A program made the position numbers and the translations under genes. The notes beneath the pieces are model-generated. The model did no database searches and was not told where the DNA came from. It saw only the letters and a program-made list of their open reading frames with translations. Below are positions 34,090 through 42,376 of a DNA stretch of 64,000 nt, piece by piece (the stretch's first letter is position 1; each line of letters opens with the position of its first letter). Location: NCBI GenBank assembly GCA_003558065.1, contig PWMU01000007.1, forward strand, positions 1 through 64,000. The letters run 5' to 3'. Origin of the DNA: Opitutia bacterium. GTDB taxonomy: Bacteria; Verrucomicrobiota; Verrucomicrobiia; Opitutales; T3Sed10-336.

Positions 34090-34521
34090 GTGTTCCGGTC
34101 GAATCCAGCGGATCGAATTGCCTCTCCGCCCGGACAACCGGCGATGGGCGAGGAGGATTGGGCGCGGTTTCGCGAAGGGATCGAGCTGTTCAACGCGGGT
34201 TCTTTCTGGCACGCCCACGAAGCCTGGGAGGCGGTGTGGCGCCGCAAAACGGGCGACTGTACGTTTTTCTTTAAAGGCCTGATCCAGGCGGCGGCCGCTT
34301 ATCACCAGCTTGAACAGGGGAAATTCCGGGGAATGATGACACACTTTGATAACGCCCGGGCGAAACTTGTCCCGTTTGCTCCCGAGTATCTGGGGGTGAG
34401 GGTTGATGCCCTGCTCGAATCGCTGGATCGTTCCCGGCACGAGGCGGAGCGTCTGGGAAAGACAGGGCTGCAGCCCTGTCCTCGGACGCCGGTTGCGCGT
34501 ATCGAATTCGCGCCATCGTGA
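34090..34521 (+). CDS. DUF309 domain protein
   Basis: A 143-residue protein. The core matches DUF309 (PF03745): GIELFNAGSFWHAHEAWEAVWR followed by FFKGLIQAAAAYHQL, with the conserved HEAWE and the helix after it. The function of the family is unknown. GTG 34090 is preferred because a strong AGGGGGA ribosome binding site overlaps the preceding stop codon; an internal ATG (34144) is the alternative. The C-terminal 25 residues contain a 20-bp DNA palindrome (34461-34480) that is probably a repeat inserted into or accreted by the coding end. Confidence 0.85.
   Translation: MFRSNPADRIASPPGQPAMGEEDWARFREGIELFNAGSFWHAHEAWEAVWRRKTGDCTFFFKGLIQAAAAYHQLEQGKFRGMMTHFDNARAKLVPFAPEYLGVRVDALLESLDRSRHEAERLGKTGLQPCPRTPVARIEFAPS
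34461..34480. repeat. 20-bp perfect palindrome inside the DUF309 gene end
   Basis: GACAGGGCTGCAGCCCTGTC is a perfect palindrome with no spacer. It encodes part of the C-terminal tail (GKTGLQPCP). Palindromes of this sort are typical of REP-like intergenic repeats, here reading through the coding end. Confidence 0.5.
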
Positions 34522-34530
34522 AAGGTGATC

Positions 34531-34611
34531 GGTTAAGGCGCTCGTTGGAAGTAGCTCAGGCTTCCAGCGGGAGACAACACGGTGGAAGCGTGTTCTGCTT
34601 TGAGCTTAACC
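34531..34611. ncRNA. candidate structured element, three-way junction between convergent genes
   Basis: GGTTAAG (34531-34537) with CTC (34541-34543) pairs with GAGCTTAACC (34602-34611), leaving a GCG bulge: a 10-bp outer stem. Inside, GTTGGAAG (34544-34551) pairs with CTTCCAGC (34561-34568), loop TAGCTCAGG, and AACACG (34576-34581) pairs perfectly with CGTGTT (34589-34594), loop GTGGAAG. The element fills the gap between the DUF309 stop and the convergent pal stop. It resembles no riboswitch I know and has no T run. It could be a small RNA, a bidirectional 3' end structure or a palindromic repeat. Confidence 0.5.
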
Positions 34612-34623
34612 GTGCCCTTCGTG

Positions 34624-35241
34624 CTACTGCAGAATGACGAACTCGGTGCGACGATCCTCGGCCATTTGGGATTCGCTGCCTCCCTCGGTGGCTTCGAGAT
34701 CGCCCATGGAGAGAACCTCAATACGATCGCGGGAGATTCCGAGATTGAGGAGATACTCCTTCACGGCGGTGGCGCGCCGGTCGCCAAGCCCGAGATTGTA
34801 CTCGGTCGTTCCGCGCCAGTCGCAGTGGCCTTCCAGGAGAATGTTGTGATCCGGGTTATCGTGAAGGTGGTTGGCAACCTCTTCGATCTTGGCCCGTTCA
34901 CCGGAGCGAATGTTCGACCGGTCGAACTCGAAGTAGACCGACTCGAACATGTCGCGAATCTGCTCGCCGTCCCCGAACTCCTGGCGTTCTTCAAGGCCCG
35001 GGCGCGGTTCCAGAACGAAATCCTCGTCCCAGCCGGTGTCGTCACGATCCTGGGCGTCGAGTTCGTCCGCTCTGGCTGCACGCTCGGCCCGTTCGGCGTC
35101 GCTCAGGTAACCGGACTGGTAATCCGGGTCGCCCATGACCGTCTGATCGGGACTCGGCCGGGGATGGTCACGGCAGGCGGAAAAAAGGAAGAGGACGGAC
35201 AGACCGCCTAGGAAAAGGGTGGTTTTGGTGGCGACGTTCAT
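34624..35241 (-). CDS. pal: Pal-like peptidoglycan-associated lipoprotein
   Basis: A 205-residue outer membrane lipoprotein. A signal peptide with lipobox LFSAC (Cys23) is followed by an acidic linker (residues 24-95) and an OmpA C-terminal domain with SVYFEFDRSNIRSGERAKIEEVANHL, the peptidoglycan-binding ILLEGHCDWRGTTEYNLGLGDRRATAVKEYL motif and ISRDRIEVLSMGDL. Pal links the outer membrane to peptidoglycan as part of the Tol-Pal system; no tol gene is adjacent. A promoter with TTGCAC and CATTAT at 17 bp lies just upstream. It is divergent from the CbiX-like gene. Confidence 0.92.
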   Translation of the reverse strand: MNVATKTTLFLGGLSVLFLFSACRDHPRPSPDQTVMGDPDYQSGYLSDAERAERAARADELDAQDRDDTGWDEDFVLEPRPGLEERQEFGDGEQIRDMFESVYFEFDRSNIRSGERAKIEEVANHLHDNPDHNILLEGHCDWRGTTEYNLGLGDRRATAVKEYLLNLGISRDRIEVLSMGDLEATEGGSESQMAEDRRTEFVILQ

Positions 35242-35274
35242 TGACTCGATAGTTCGGATTCAGAAGAGGATTGA

Positions 35275-35303
35275 ATAATGTAAAGATTCCCCGGGCGGTG
35301 CAA
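35275..35303 (-). promoter_or_regulatory. sigma70-type promoter of pal
   Basis: On the minus strand TTGCAC (35298-35303) and CATTAT (35275-35280) are separated by exactly 17 bp. Each hexamer matches the consensus in four positions. The -10 lies 34 bp before the pal start, giving a short leader. Confidence 0.55.
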
Positions 35304-35378
35304 GCGATTTTGAAATCGTCACCGGCGGGTTTTCATGCGATAATTCGGGGTTAGCTTGGACAGGTGCAAGCAAAATCC

Positions 35379-36245
35379 ATGACGACGGTATTTTTGATTG
35401 ATAACGGTTCCCTTCGGCCCGATTCGACCCGGAATCTCCGCAAGGTCGCTTCGGAGCTGGCCCGGAGGACGGGAATTTGGGTCGAACCCGTTTCGTTGCT
35501 TCATTCGGACCGGGTTCCCGCTGATGAATTGGATGGGCTTCCCGCCGAGGTGTTCGAGCCGGCTCTGGCGGCTCGTGCCGAAGGCGGGTCAACCGATTTT
35601 TTACTGCTTCCGTTTTTCTTCGGTCCCAGCCGTGCCCTCACCGAATACATCCCGGAGCGATTGGGGCGTTTGAGTAAACGGTATCCCGGATTGAATGTCC
35701 GGATCGGGCGGCCGCTGGTTGATCTCGACGGGGAGAACGACACGCGGGTTGCGGGTATTCTGAAGGACCGCGTCGAAGAGCGGCTCGAACCCGGGCACAC
35801 GCCCCCGGTCGTAGTCGTCGATCACGGAAGCCCGGTGCCGGAGGTGACGGCGGTCCGGAATTTTGTCGCCGGGCAATTGAGCGCCCTGTTGGGGGCTCGG
35901 GTCAGCCGGGTGGCTCCCGCTTCGATGGAGCGGCGGCCCGGCGCCTCGTACCGGTTCAACGAGCCGCTTTTGGAAAACCTGCTCGACCGCCCCGGTTTTA
36001 ATGCCGGCCGGGTCATCGTTGCCATGATGTTCCTGTCCCCCGGCCGCCACGCGGGCCCCCAGGGCGATGTCGCGGCGATTTGCCGCGAGGCCGAAAGGCG
36101 CAATCCGGATCTTCGGGCGGTGACGACGGACCTGGCCGGGGAACATGAGGCCGTCGTTGAGATTCTCTGCGACCGGGTACGCCGGGAGATTGGGGAGTGC
36201 CGCGGCACCGAACCAGGAACGGCCCGAGCCGCCGGTGGATCCTGA
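35379..36245 (+). CDS. two-domain CbiX/SirB-like chelatase, active site only in C-terminal half
   Basis: The 288-residue protein (ATG 35379; GTG 35364 possible) folds as two CbiX-type domains. CbiX-type chelatases insert Co, Fe or Ni into sirohydrochlorin and bind the metal with two His residues. The second half keeps both: VVVDHGSPVPE (His149) and LSPGRHAGPQGD (His224). The first half has FLIDNGSLRPDS and FFGPSRALTEYI, with Asn9 and a non-His residue at the two positions. In the long CbiX form I know, the active site is in the N-terminal half. The protein may be a chelatase or a metal carrier. It is divergent from pal; no cobalamin, siroheme or F430 gene is in the window. Confidence 0.75.
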   Translation: MTTVFLIDNGSLRPDSTRNLRKVASELARRTGIWVEPVSLLHSDRVPADELDGLPAEVFEPALAARAEGGSTDFLLLPFFFGPSRALTEYIPERLGRLSKRYPGLNVRIGRPLVDLDGENDTRVAGILKDRVEERLEPGHTPPVVVVDHGSPVPEVTAVRNFVAGQLSALLGARVSRVAPASMERRPGASYRFNEPLLENLLDRPGFNAGRVIVAMMFLSPGRHAGPQGDVAAICREAERRNPDLRAVTTDLAGEHEAVVEILCDRVRREIGECRGTEPGTARAAGGS

Positions 36246-36290
36246 CCGGCTTGAAAGGGGGGGGTGCCTGCCGAGTCAGCCGGATTCCTT

Positions 36291-36830
36291 CTACCTCCCG
36301 GCTGCGTTCCGCGGCCGTTCCCCGCCCGCGTCCTCCCCTTCGTCGGGACCGCTTTCCAGAACGTAGGCGTAGCGGATTTCCGATATAAAACGGAACTGCC
36401 CGGTTTGGAGATCGCCGTTGTCGTAGGTCTTATCGAAGCGGAGCAGGTGGTCTTCAGAGACATCGGGATCGAGCACGGCGATTGCGGCTTTCACCCCGTG
36501 ATGGTTGGTTACCCATTCCCACTCGCCTCCGAAAGGCGTGGGCGCAGTCCAGTCAAAACGATTGATATAGTCCTCCACGCCTTCCGGTGGCGTTCCGGGC
36601 CCGCGTGATTCGGGGTATTCCTCGTTCTCGGTCGCATAAACCGCGAACGCTTCGATCACTTTACTGATTTCGCCGTGAAACCGGGCGTTCTGGTGGTTCT
36701 CGCGCATTCGGTCGTAGACGGGAAAGGCCACTGCCGCCAGGAGACCGAAAATGACAACCAGAGTCACAATCTCCAAAGCGGAGGAACCCGTTCGGCTGCG
36801 TAAGGAATATTGGCGGTTCGATAGAGCCAT
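36291..36830 (-). CDS. atypical pilin-like protein
   Basis: The 179-residue protein has a basic leader RSRTG then SSALEIVTLVVIFGLLAAVAFPVYDRMREN, a class III prepilin signal in which the +1 residue is Ser instead of the usual Phe or Met, while Glu at +5 is kept. The exterior domain ends in an acidic tail. Start ATG 36830 has GAGG upstream with 7-bp spacing; the frame is open further upstream to 36902 (overlapping the end of htpG) but there is no leader. It lies 68 bp after htpG on the same strand. It probably enters a type IV pilus or secretion-type filament as a minor component (inference). Confidence 0.8.
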   Translation of the reverse strand: MALSNRQYSLRSRTGSSALEIVTLVVIFGLLAAVAFPVYDRMRENHQNARFHGEISKVIEAFAVYATENEEYPESRGPGTPPEGVEDYINRFDWTAPTPFGGEWEWVTNHHGVKAAIAVLDPDVSEDHLLRFDKTYDNGDLQTGQFRFISEIRYAYVLESGPDEGEDAGGERPRNAAGR

Positions 36831-36898
36831 AGATGGACCTCGAAAGTAGTCCCGTTGCCGCGGAGCGTCAACTGATAGTTTGGTACGCGAAGCCCGGC

Positions 36899-38830
36899 TC
36901 AATCGTCCGGACTCTCTTTTTTTCCGGCCGCCCCTTTTGACGGAGGCTCCGGTTCCGAATCGGGTGTTGGCCGTTGTTGCCCGGTCGCGGCTTCGAGAAG
37001 CTGGTAAACGCGGTCCACAATCCGTCGCGGGTCCTCCAGCAGGCCTGCGGATATGAGCGCGTTGTCAAAAATCTGTTCCGCGACCAGTTTCGCCAGGTTC
37101 TCGTCGGACCGACGAAGGGAGGCGACCTTTTTGATCAGACTGTGACGCGGGTTGATTTCGAGGTTCACCTTGGCGGCGTCGTCGAACTCCTCGTTCATGG
37201 CCTTCATCATCCGGCGCATCGTGGGCGTCATCATCTTGTCGGCTTTGAGCGCCAGGGCGGGGCTTTCGACGAGGCGTTTGCCGGGACTGATATCGGCGAC
37301 CCGTTCGCCGAGGACGTCCCGCATCCATCGGCAGAGTTCGGTAGTCTCAGCCTCGTCGAGCGCATCACCCGAAGCGGGGGAGGGAGCGTCGTCGAGCTTG
37401 AGGTCGGCCTGGTCGGCCGAGGCGAACTTCCCGCCTTCGAATTCATGAAGGTTGTTCATCACGAACTCGTCGACCGGTTCGTACAGGTAGAGCACTTCGA
37501 GATTGCGCGCCCGGAAAGCTTCCAGGTAGGGACCGCTTTCGATGGCTTCACGGCTCGGGCCGGAGAGGTAATAAATCTCCTCCTGGCCCTCTTTCATGCG
37601 CGAGACGTAATCGGTCAGGCTGGTGAGCTTGTCCTTTTCGGTGAGATTGGATTCGAAACGCAGGAGTTTCGTCAACTGCTCCCTGTGCGTGAAGTCCGTC
37701 GCGGCGCCCTCCTTCAGGAAAAACCCGAAGCGCCCGAAGAATTCCGCGTAACCGTCCGGACGCTTTTCGGCCTCCTCTTCGAGGAACTTGAGGAAGCGCT
37801 TGGTCAGAAGCCGGTTCAGTTTCTGGACCAGGGCGCTGTCCTGCATGGATTCGCGGGAAATATTCAGTGGCAGGGCCTCGCTGTCCACGACGCCCTTGAG
37901 GAATCGGAGCCACTCCGGGAGCAGCGCCTTGGGGTGGTGATCAATAAGGATTTTCCGGCAGTAGAGGGCGACTCCCGGATCGACGCGCCCGAATCCCATG
38001 CGTTCGGGATTGTCCCGGGGCGTAAAGAGCAGGGCGTTGATCGCGATCGGGGCGTCGGCGCTGAAATGGAGCCGGTAGCGCGGCTCGTCGAAGGCGTTGG
38101 CGGCGAACTTGTAGAACTCGGTGTACTCCTCGTCGCTGATCTCGCTCTTGCTTCGCAGCCAGAGCGCCTGCACGGTGTTGACCTTGTCGCCGTTCAGATT
38201 GATCGGGAACTGCACGAAGCTGGAGTACCGGCGAAGGATTTCGCGGACCCGGTCGGCGCCGGCGAACTCCTTGCACTCGTCTTTCAGCTCGACGACGATC
38301 TTGCAGCCACGCCGCTGGCCCTCGGCCGCTTCCAGTTCGTAGCTGCCCGCGCCTTCGCACGTCCAGCACCACCCGGTCTCGTCTTTCCTCCAGGACCGGG
38401 TGTACACTTTGACCCGTTTCGCCACCATGAACGCGCTGTAAAAACCGACCCCGAACTGGCCGATCAAGTTTTCGTTCTTGCCGCCGCTCTCGCGAATCGC
38501 CTGGAGGAAGGCTTTCGACCCGGAATGGGCGATAGTCCCCAGGTTCTCGAGCAGTTCGTCCCGGGTCATGCCGACACCGAAATCCTGGATGGTGAGGGTG
38601 TTGGCGGTGTCGTCGGTCGAAATGTTGATTTCCAGCGGGAGCCGGTCATCGAAAACCTCTTTCTCGGTGAGCTGGATGTGCCGGAGCTTTTCCAGGGCGT
38701 CGGAGGCGTTGGATACGAGCTCCCGGACGAAGATTTCCCGGTCCGTGTAGAGCGAATTGATGACGATGTCCAGCAACTGCTGAACTTCGGCTTGGAAGGT
38801 GTGTTTCTCCGGTTGTGTGGATGTGCTCAT
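36899..38830 (-). CDS. htpG: molecular chaperone HtpG (Hsp90)
   Basis: HtpG is the bacterial Hsp90, an ATP-dependent homodimeric chaperone. The 643-residue protein has the N-terminal ATPase with EVQQLLDIVINSLYTDREIFVRELVSNASDALEKLR, TIQDFGVGMTRDELLENLGTIAHSGSKAF and IGQFGVGFYSAFMVA, the middle domain with NISRESMQDSALVQKLNRLLTKRFLKFLEEEA and a dimerisation domain. The C-terminal tail (QRPTPDSEPEPPSKGAAGKKESPDD) is longer than in E. coli. The ATG at 38830 begins MSTSTQPEKHTFQAEV. It is followed by the atypical pilin gene on the same strand. Confidence 0.97.
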   Translation of the reverse strand: MSTSTQPEKHTFQAEVQQLLDIVINSLYTDREIFVRELVSNASDALEKLRHIQLTEKEVFDDRLPLEINISTDDTANTLTIQDFGVGMTRDELLENLGTIAHSGSKAFLQAIRESGGKNENLIGQFGVGFYSAFMVAKRVKVYTRSWRKDETGWCWTCEGAGSYELEAAEGQRRGCKIVVELKDECKEFAGADRVREILRRYSSFVQFPINLNGDKVNTVQALWLRSKSEISDEEYTEFYKFAANAFDEPRYRLHFSADAPIAINALLFTPRDNPERMGFGRVDPGVALYCRKILIDHHPKALLPEWLRFLKGVVDSEALPLNISRESMQDSALVQKLNRLLTKRFLKFLEEEAEKRPDGYAEFFGRFGFFLKEGAATDFTHREQLTKLLRFESNLTEKDKLTSLTDYVSRMKEGQEEIYYLSGPSREAIESGPYLEAFRARNLEVLYLYEPVDEFVMNNLHEFEGGKFASADQADLKLDDAPSPASGDALDEAETTELCRWMRDVLGERVADISPGKRLVESPALALKADKMMTPTMRRMMKAMNEEFDDAAKVNLEINPRHSLIKKVASLRRSDENLAKLVAEQIFDNALISAGLLEDPRRIVDRVYQLLEAATGQQRPTPDSEPEPPSKGAAGKKESPDD

Positions 38831-39025
38831 GATCGATACAAGACGTGTGTGTGATTGAGAATGTTTCGCGAGTTTTTGAAGTTTGCCCGGTTGATTGTGA
38901 GGGATCGCTTTCCGGGGCCGGGAGCCGGTTGGGGCCGATTAATATGGCGGACGGCCCCGTCCCTTTCCCGGGCGAGGTGTTCGACTCTTTGAACAAAGGC
39001 CCCGCAGCCGAGTTCCGCGCCGCGG

Positions 39026-40462
39026 TCAATCGCCGCCGAGAATCCCGACGATTTGATTGATCAGAATGATGAGGATCGCGACCGGCGCGACATAACGGAT
39101 CATGAAATGCCAGAGTTTTTCCAGTCGGAAATTCGGAGTGCCCTTCTGGATCTCTTCGGAGGCTTTCTTCAGGCTCCAGGCCCAGCCGACAAAAATGGCG
39201 AGGCCCAGTGCGCCAACCGGCAGGAAGAGTTGAAAGGTCAAGGTGTACAGGAGGTCGAACAGGGAAATGCCGAAACGGCCGCCTTCCGACAGCCACTCCA
39301 CCGCCCCGAAGCTCAGGGCGGAAGGAATGGCCAGAACAAAGATGATTCCGCCGAGTCCCCAGGCCGCTTTCCTGCGATCCAGCTTCCAGTCGTCCACCAA
39401 GTGGGCCGTGACGACTTCCATCAGGCTGATGGCCGAGGTGAGCGCGGCAATGGCCAGCAGGAGGAAGAACGCGGCGCCAAAAAGGATGGTCGCCGCCGTG
39501 CCTCCGGGCAGTTCACTGAGGATTTGCGGAAAGATGACAAAGACCAGGCCGGCTCCCTCCGCGACCAGATCGTCGAGGGGAACCGCCTGCGTGGCCGCCA
39601 TAAAGAAGATCACCGGAAACACGATCAGGCCGGCGAATACCGCGATCAGCGTGTCGGTGGCGACCACGTAGCCGGCGGAGGAGGGAAGGCATTCCTCTTT
39701 GCGCAGGTAGCTGCCGTACGTGATCATTACGCCCATGCCGAGACTCAACGAGAAAAACGCCTGCCCCAGGGCGAAGACAGCGGTTCTCCAGGTGATCTCC
39801 CCGAAGTCGGGAACGAGGTAAAAGCGAAAACCTTCGCCGGCTCCCTCAAGCGTGACCGCCCGCCCGATCAGCAAAACCAGGAGGATGAAAAGCACCGGCA
39901 TCATGACCTTGATCGAGCGCTCGATCCCCTTCTGGACACCGGCGGCGACAATGGCGGTTGTCGCGAGTGTGAAAACCGCGACAAAGAGGATCTCGTAACC
40001 GGGATTGGCCGTCATCTCACGGAACAGTCCTCCGAAGTACTCCGCGCTCTCCTGTCCCTCGGGCACGATCAAGCCCCCTCCGGCGGCCTGGATAAAATAA
40101 TAAACCGTCCAACCGGCGATTACCGTGTAAAAGGAGAGAATCACGAACCCGGTAAACACCCCGAGGACGCCTACCAGGAACCAGGGGGTCCCGGGCTTGA
40201 GGTGTTTCAGGGCGCCGACGGGGTTCTTTTCTCCGGCGCGACCGATCACCATTTCCGCCAACATAACGGGAAGCCCGACAAGCACGATACAGAGAATGTA
40301 GATCAGCACAAAGCCGCCGCCGCCGTTTTCGGCGGCGGCGGTCGGAAATCCCCAGATATTACCCAGACCGACCGCCGAGCCCGCCGCCGCCAGAATGAAG
40401 GCGAGGCGGGAGCCCCACAGGCCCCGTCCGTTGCTGTTGTTGTTGTCCGAACTTGTGCTCAT
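39026..40462 (-). CDS. sodium-dependent neurotransmitter-symporter family transporter
   Basis: A 478-residue inner-membrane transporter of the NSS/SNF family, related to LeuT and MhsT, which couple Na+ import to amino acid uptake. The N-terminal helix GLWGSRLAFILAAAGSAVGLGNIWGFPTAAAENGGGGFVLIY holds the unwound substrate and Na+ site and is a family hallmark. About eleven or twelve hydrophobic segments can be counted. A positively charged stretch of a GEKNPVGALKHLKPG loop follows helix 2. The substrate is probably an amino acid; it cannot be narrowed further. ATG 40462 has GAGAGA upstream. Confidence 0.92.
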   Translation of the reverse strand: MSTSSDNNNSNGRGLWGSRLAFILAAAGSAVGLGNIWGFPTAAAENGGGGFVLIYILCIVLVGLPVMLAEMVIGRAGEKNPVGALKHLKPGTPWFLVGVLGVFTGFVILSFYTVIAGWTVYYFIQAAGGGLIVPEGQESAEYFGGLFREMTANPGYEILFVAVFTLATTAIVAAGVQKGIERSIKVMMPVLFILLVLLIGRAVTLEGAGEGFRFYLVPDFGEITWRTAVFALGQAFFSLSLGMGVMITYGSYLRKEECLPSSAGYVVATDTLIAVFAGLIVFPVIFFMAATQAVPLDDLVAEGAGLVFVIFPQILSELPGGTAATILFGAAFFLLLAIAALTSAISLMEVVTAHLVDDWKLDRRKAAWGLGGIIFVLAIPSALSFGAVEWLSEGGRFGISLFDLLYTLTFQLFLPVGALGLAIFVGWAWSLKKASEEIQKGTPNFRLEKLWHFMIRYVAPVAILIILINQIVGILGGD

Positions 40463-40515
40463 CGATTCTCTCTTTCAGCCGGAGAGTGTCCGGGAAGTCA
40501 ATGCCGCAGTTACGG

Positions 40516-42279
40516 TTACAAATATTCTTCGTTGGATTCCGTGTCCACGATCTTGAAATTCTCGACGTGGAAACTCGGATCGGGACGAAAGGCCAGCTTG
40601 ACGCCGTGAAGCTGCTGGAGATCGGCGAGCAGCTTCTCGTCCTCCTGGCGGAGCCGTTCGAGGATGCTGGGATGAACGAGGATCCGCAGCCCCAGCTTCT
40701 TCTCGCCCTCGGCTGTCCTTCCGGCCTCGGAACCGAGCCGCCGGAGAACACTGGCCAGGCGGCGCTGAATCTCGACGCTCATCGTCCGGGAGGATTTGAC
40801 GATCCCGCGACCCCGGCAATACGGGCAGTCGGTGTAAATGCCGGAGGAATGGCTTTCCTGCTGCCGCTGGCGGGTCATCTGCATGATCCCGAGCTGCGAA
40901 ATCGGCAGGATGTGGGTTTTGGCGCGGTCGTTCGCCATCTCGCTGCGAATCCGGCTGTAAACCTGGTTGCGGTCCCGCCGGCTCTTCATGTCGATAAAAT
41001 CGATGATGATCAGGCCCCCGATGTTGCGCAGGCGGACCTGCCGGGCGATTTCCGTAGCCGCCTCCATATTGACCTGGAAGATCGTGTTCTTGTCTTCGCC
41101 GCTCTTCGCCTTGTGGGCCCCGGTGTTGACGTCGATCGCGATGAGGGCCTCGGTTTCGTCAATGACGATCTGTCCGCCCGACGGAAGGGTCGTCTGGCTC
41201 TGGAACGTCTGTTCGATCTGACGCTCGATGTTATAGCGTTCGAAAATGGGGATCGTGGCGTTGTAAAGCGTGACCTTCGACTTCGAGCGGGAAGAGATCT
41301 GGGAAACCAGTTGCTCGATCCGTTTGTGATCGTCGGTGCTGTCCACTATCACCCGGTCGATCTCCTCGGTCAGGAAATCCCGCACGGTGCGTTCGATCAG
41401 ATCGGGCTCCTGGTAGAGGCAGGTCGGCTGTTTGGAGCTTTCCATCTTCTCCCCTATCTCATCCCATTTCTTCAGGAGAATGTGCAGGTCGCGTACGAAG
41501 TAGCGGAGTTTCTTGCCTTCGCCCGCGGTGCGCAGGATGACGCCCATTCCTTCCGGGATGGTGAGCGAGCGCAGGATCTTCTTAAGCCGGCTCCGTTCCT
41601 TCGGATCCTCGATTTTGCGCGAGATGCCGCACTGGTCGCAGTAGGGCATCAGCACCAGGAATCGGCCGGGCAGGGTGATGTTGGTGGTCGTGCGCGGCCC
41701 CTTGGTTCCGATCGGCCCCTTGGTGATCTGCACGACGATTTCCGTACCGACCGGGTAGTGGGAGGGGACGTCCTTGATGTTGAGCTGCTTGGCTTTGCTC
41801 TTGGCTTCGTCCCGGCTCTTGTTGACCCGGACGACCTCCACGGATGAATCCGCCGCCGCGGGCAGGATGTCCCAGTAATGCAGGAAGGCGTTCTTCTGCA
41901 TGCCGATATCCACAAAAGCGGCTTTCAGACCGTTTTCCAGGTTCTGGATCCGGCCCTTGAAGATGCTGCCGACCATGCGGTCCTCGCCGACGCGCTCGAT
42001 TTCAAACTTCTCGAGAATACCGTCGACCAGCAGTGCGACGCGCTTCTCCAGCGGTTCGGCGTTGATGATCAACTCCCGAAAGCTGGTTTTCTCCCGTTTG
42101 ATGGTATCGATGATTTTGCTGAGAAAAGGCTTCTTTTTTGAGCGTGCCTGGGCCTCTCGTTTGAGCTTTTCCGGAGGGATTTCCTTGACCCGCTGCTCGC
42201 TCGGGGGCGATTGGAGCTCTTTAAGCTGTTTCTCGGAAATTTCGTTCTGATCGTTTTGATTGATGGATGATTCGTTCAT
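40516..42279 (-). CDS. rng: RNase E/G family endoribonuclease
   Basis: RNase G/E enzymes cleave single-stranded AU-rich RNA, process rRNA and start mRNA decay. The 587-residue protein has a basic N-terminal extension (residues 1-65), an S1 domain ([31 protein letters not shown]), the 5' sensor, and the DNase I-like catalytic part with Asp383 in [10 protein letters not shown] and Asp427 in LIIIDFIDM; the Zn-link CPYC (485-488) that holds the dimer is intact. The length lies between RNase G and RNase E, with no RNase E-type degradosome scaffold tail. It is 97 bp after rodA on the same strand. rny lies divergently 1.6 kb away, so the cell has both RNase types. Confidence 0.93.
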   Translation of the reverse strand: MNESSINQNDQNEISEKQLKELQSPPSEQRVKEIPPEKLKREAQARSKKKPFLSKIIDTIKREKTSFRELIINAEPLEKRVALLVDGILEKFEIERVGEDRMVGSIFKGRIQNLENGLKAAFVDIGMQKNAFLHYWDILPAAADSSVEVVRVNKSRDEAKSKAKQLNIKDVPSHYPVGTEIVVQITKGPIGTKGPRTTTNITLPGRFLVLMPYCDQCGISRKIEDPKERSRLKKILRSLTIPEGMGVILRTAGEGKKLRYFVRDLHILLKKWDEIGEKMESSKQPTCLYQEPDLIERTVRDFLTEEIDRVIVDSTDDHKRIEQLVSQISSRSKSKVTLYNATIPIFERYNIERQIEQTFQSQTTLPSGGQIVIDETEALIAIDVNTGAHKAKSGEDKNTIFQVNMEAATEIARQVRLRNIGGLIIIDFIDMKSRRDRNQVYSRIRSEMANDRAKTHILPISQLGIMQMTRQRQQESHSSGIYTDCPYCRGRGIVKSSRTMSVEIQRRLASVLRRLGSEAGRTAEGEKKLGLRILVHPSILERLRQEDEKLLADLQQLHGVKLAFRPDPSFHVENFKIVDTESNEEYL

Positions 42280-42376
42280 TGTTCTGGATGTGTCCCGTTT
42301 TCGTTGGGCTCTTCATCACAGCCGCCGCTGTCGCGGACACCAGTCGGGGCGTCGTGTGGATATCGCCTTCAGACAT

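Noticed and set aside
36974-38854. A plus-strand frame of 626 codons opposite htpG
   Set aside because: htpG on the minus strand matches Hsp90 throughout; the opposite frame has no motif.
38831-39025. A GGGGCC/GGCCCC hairpin in the gap between the NSS transporter and htpG, as terminator
   Set aside because: The stem is only 6 bp with a long loop and no T run follows on either strand.
42280-42376. A regulatory RNA between rodA and the RNase E/G gene
   Set aside because: Only weak pairing is possible, and the gap is explained by the leader of the RNase gene.
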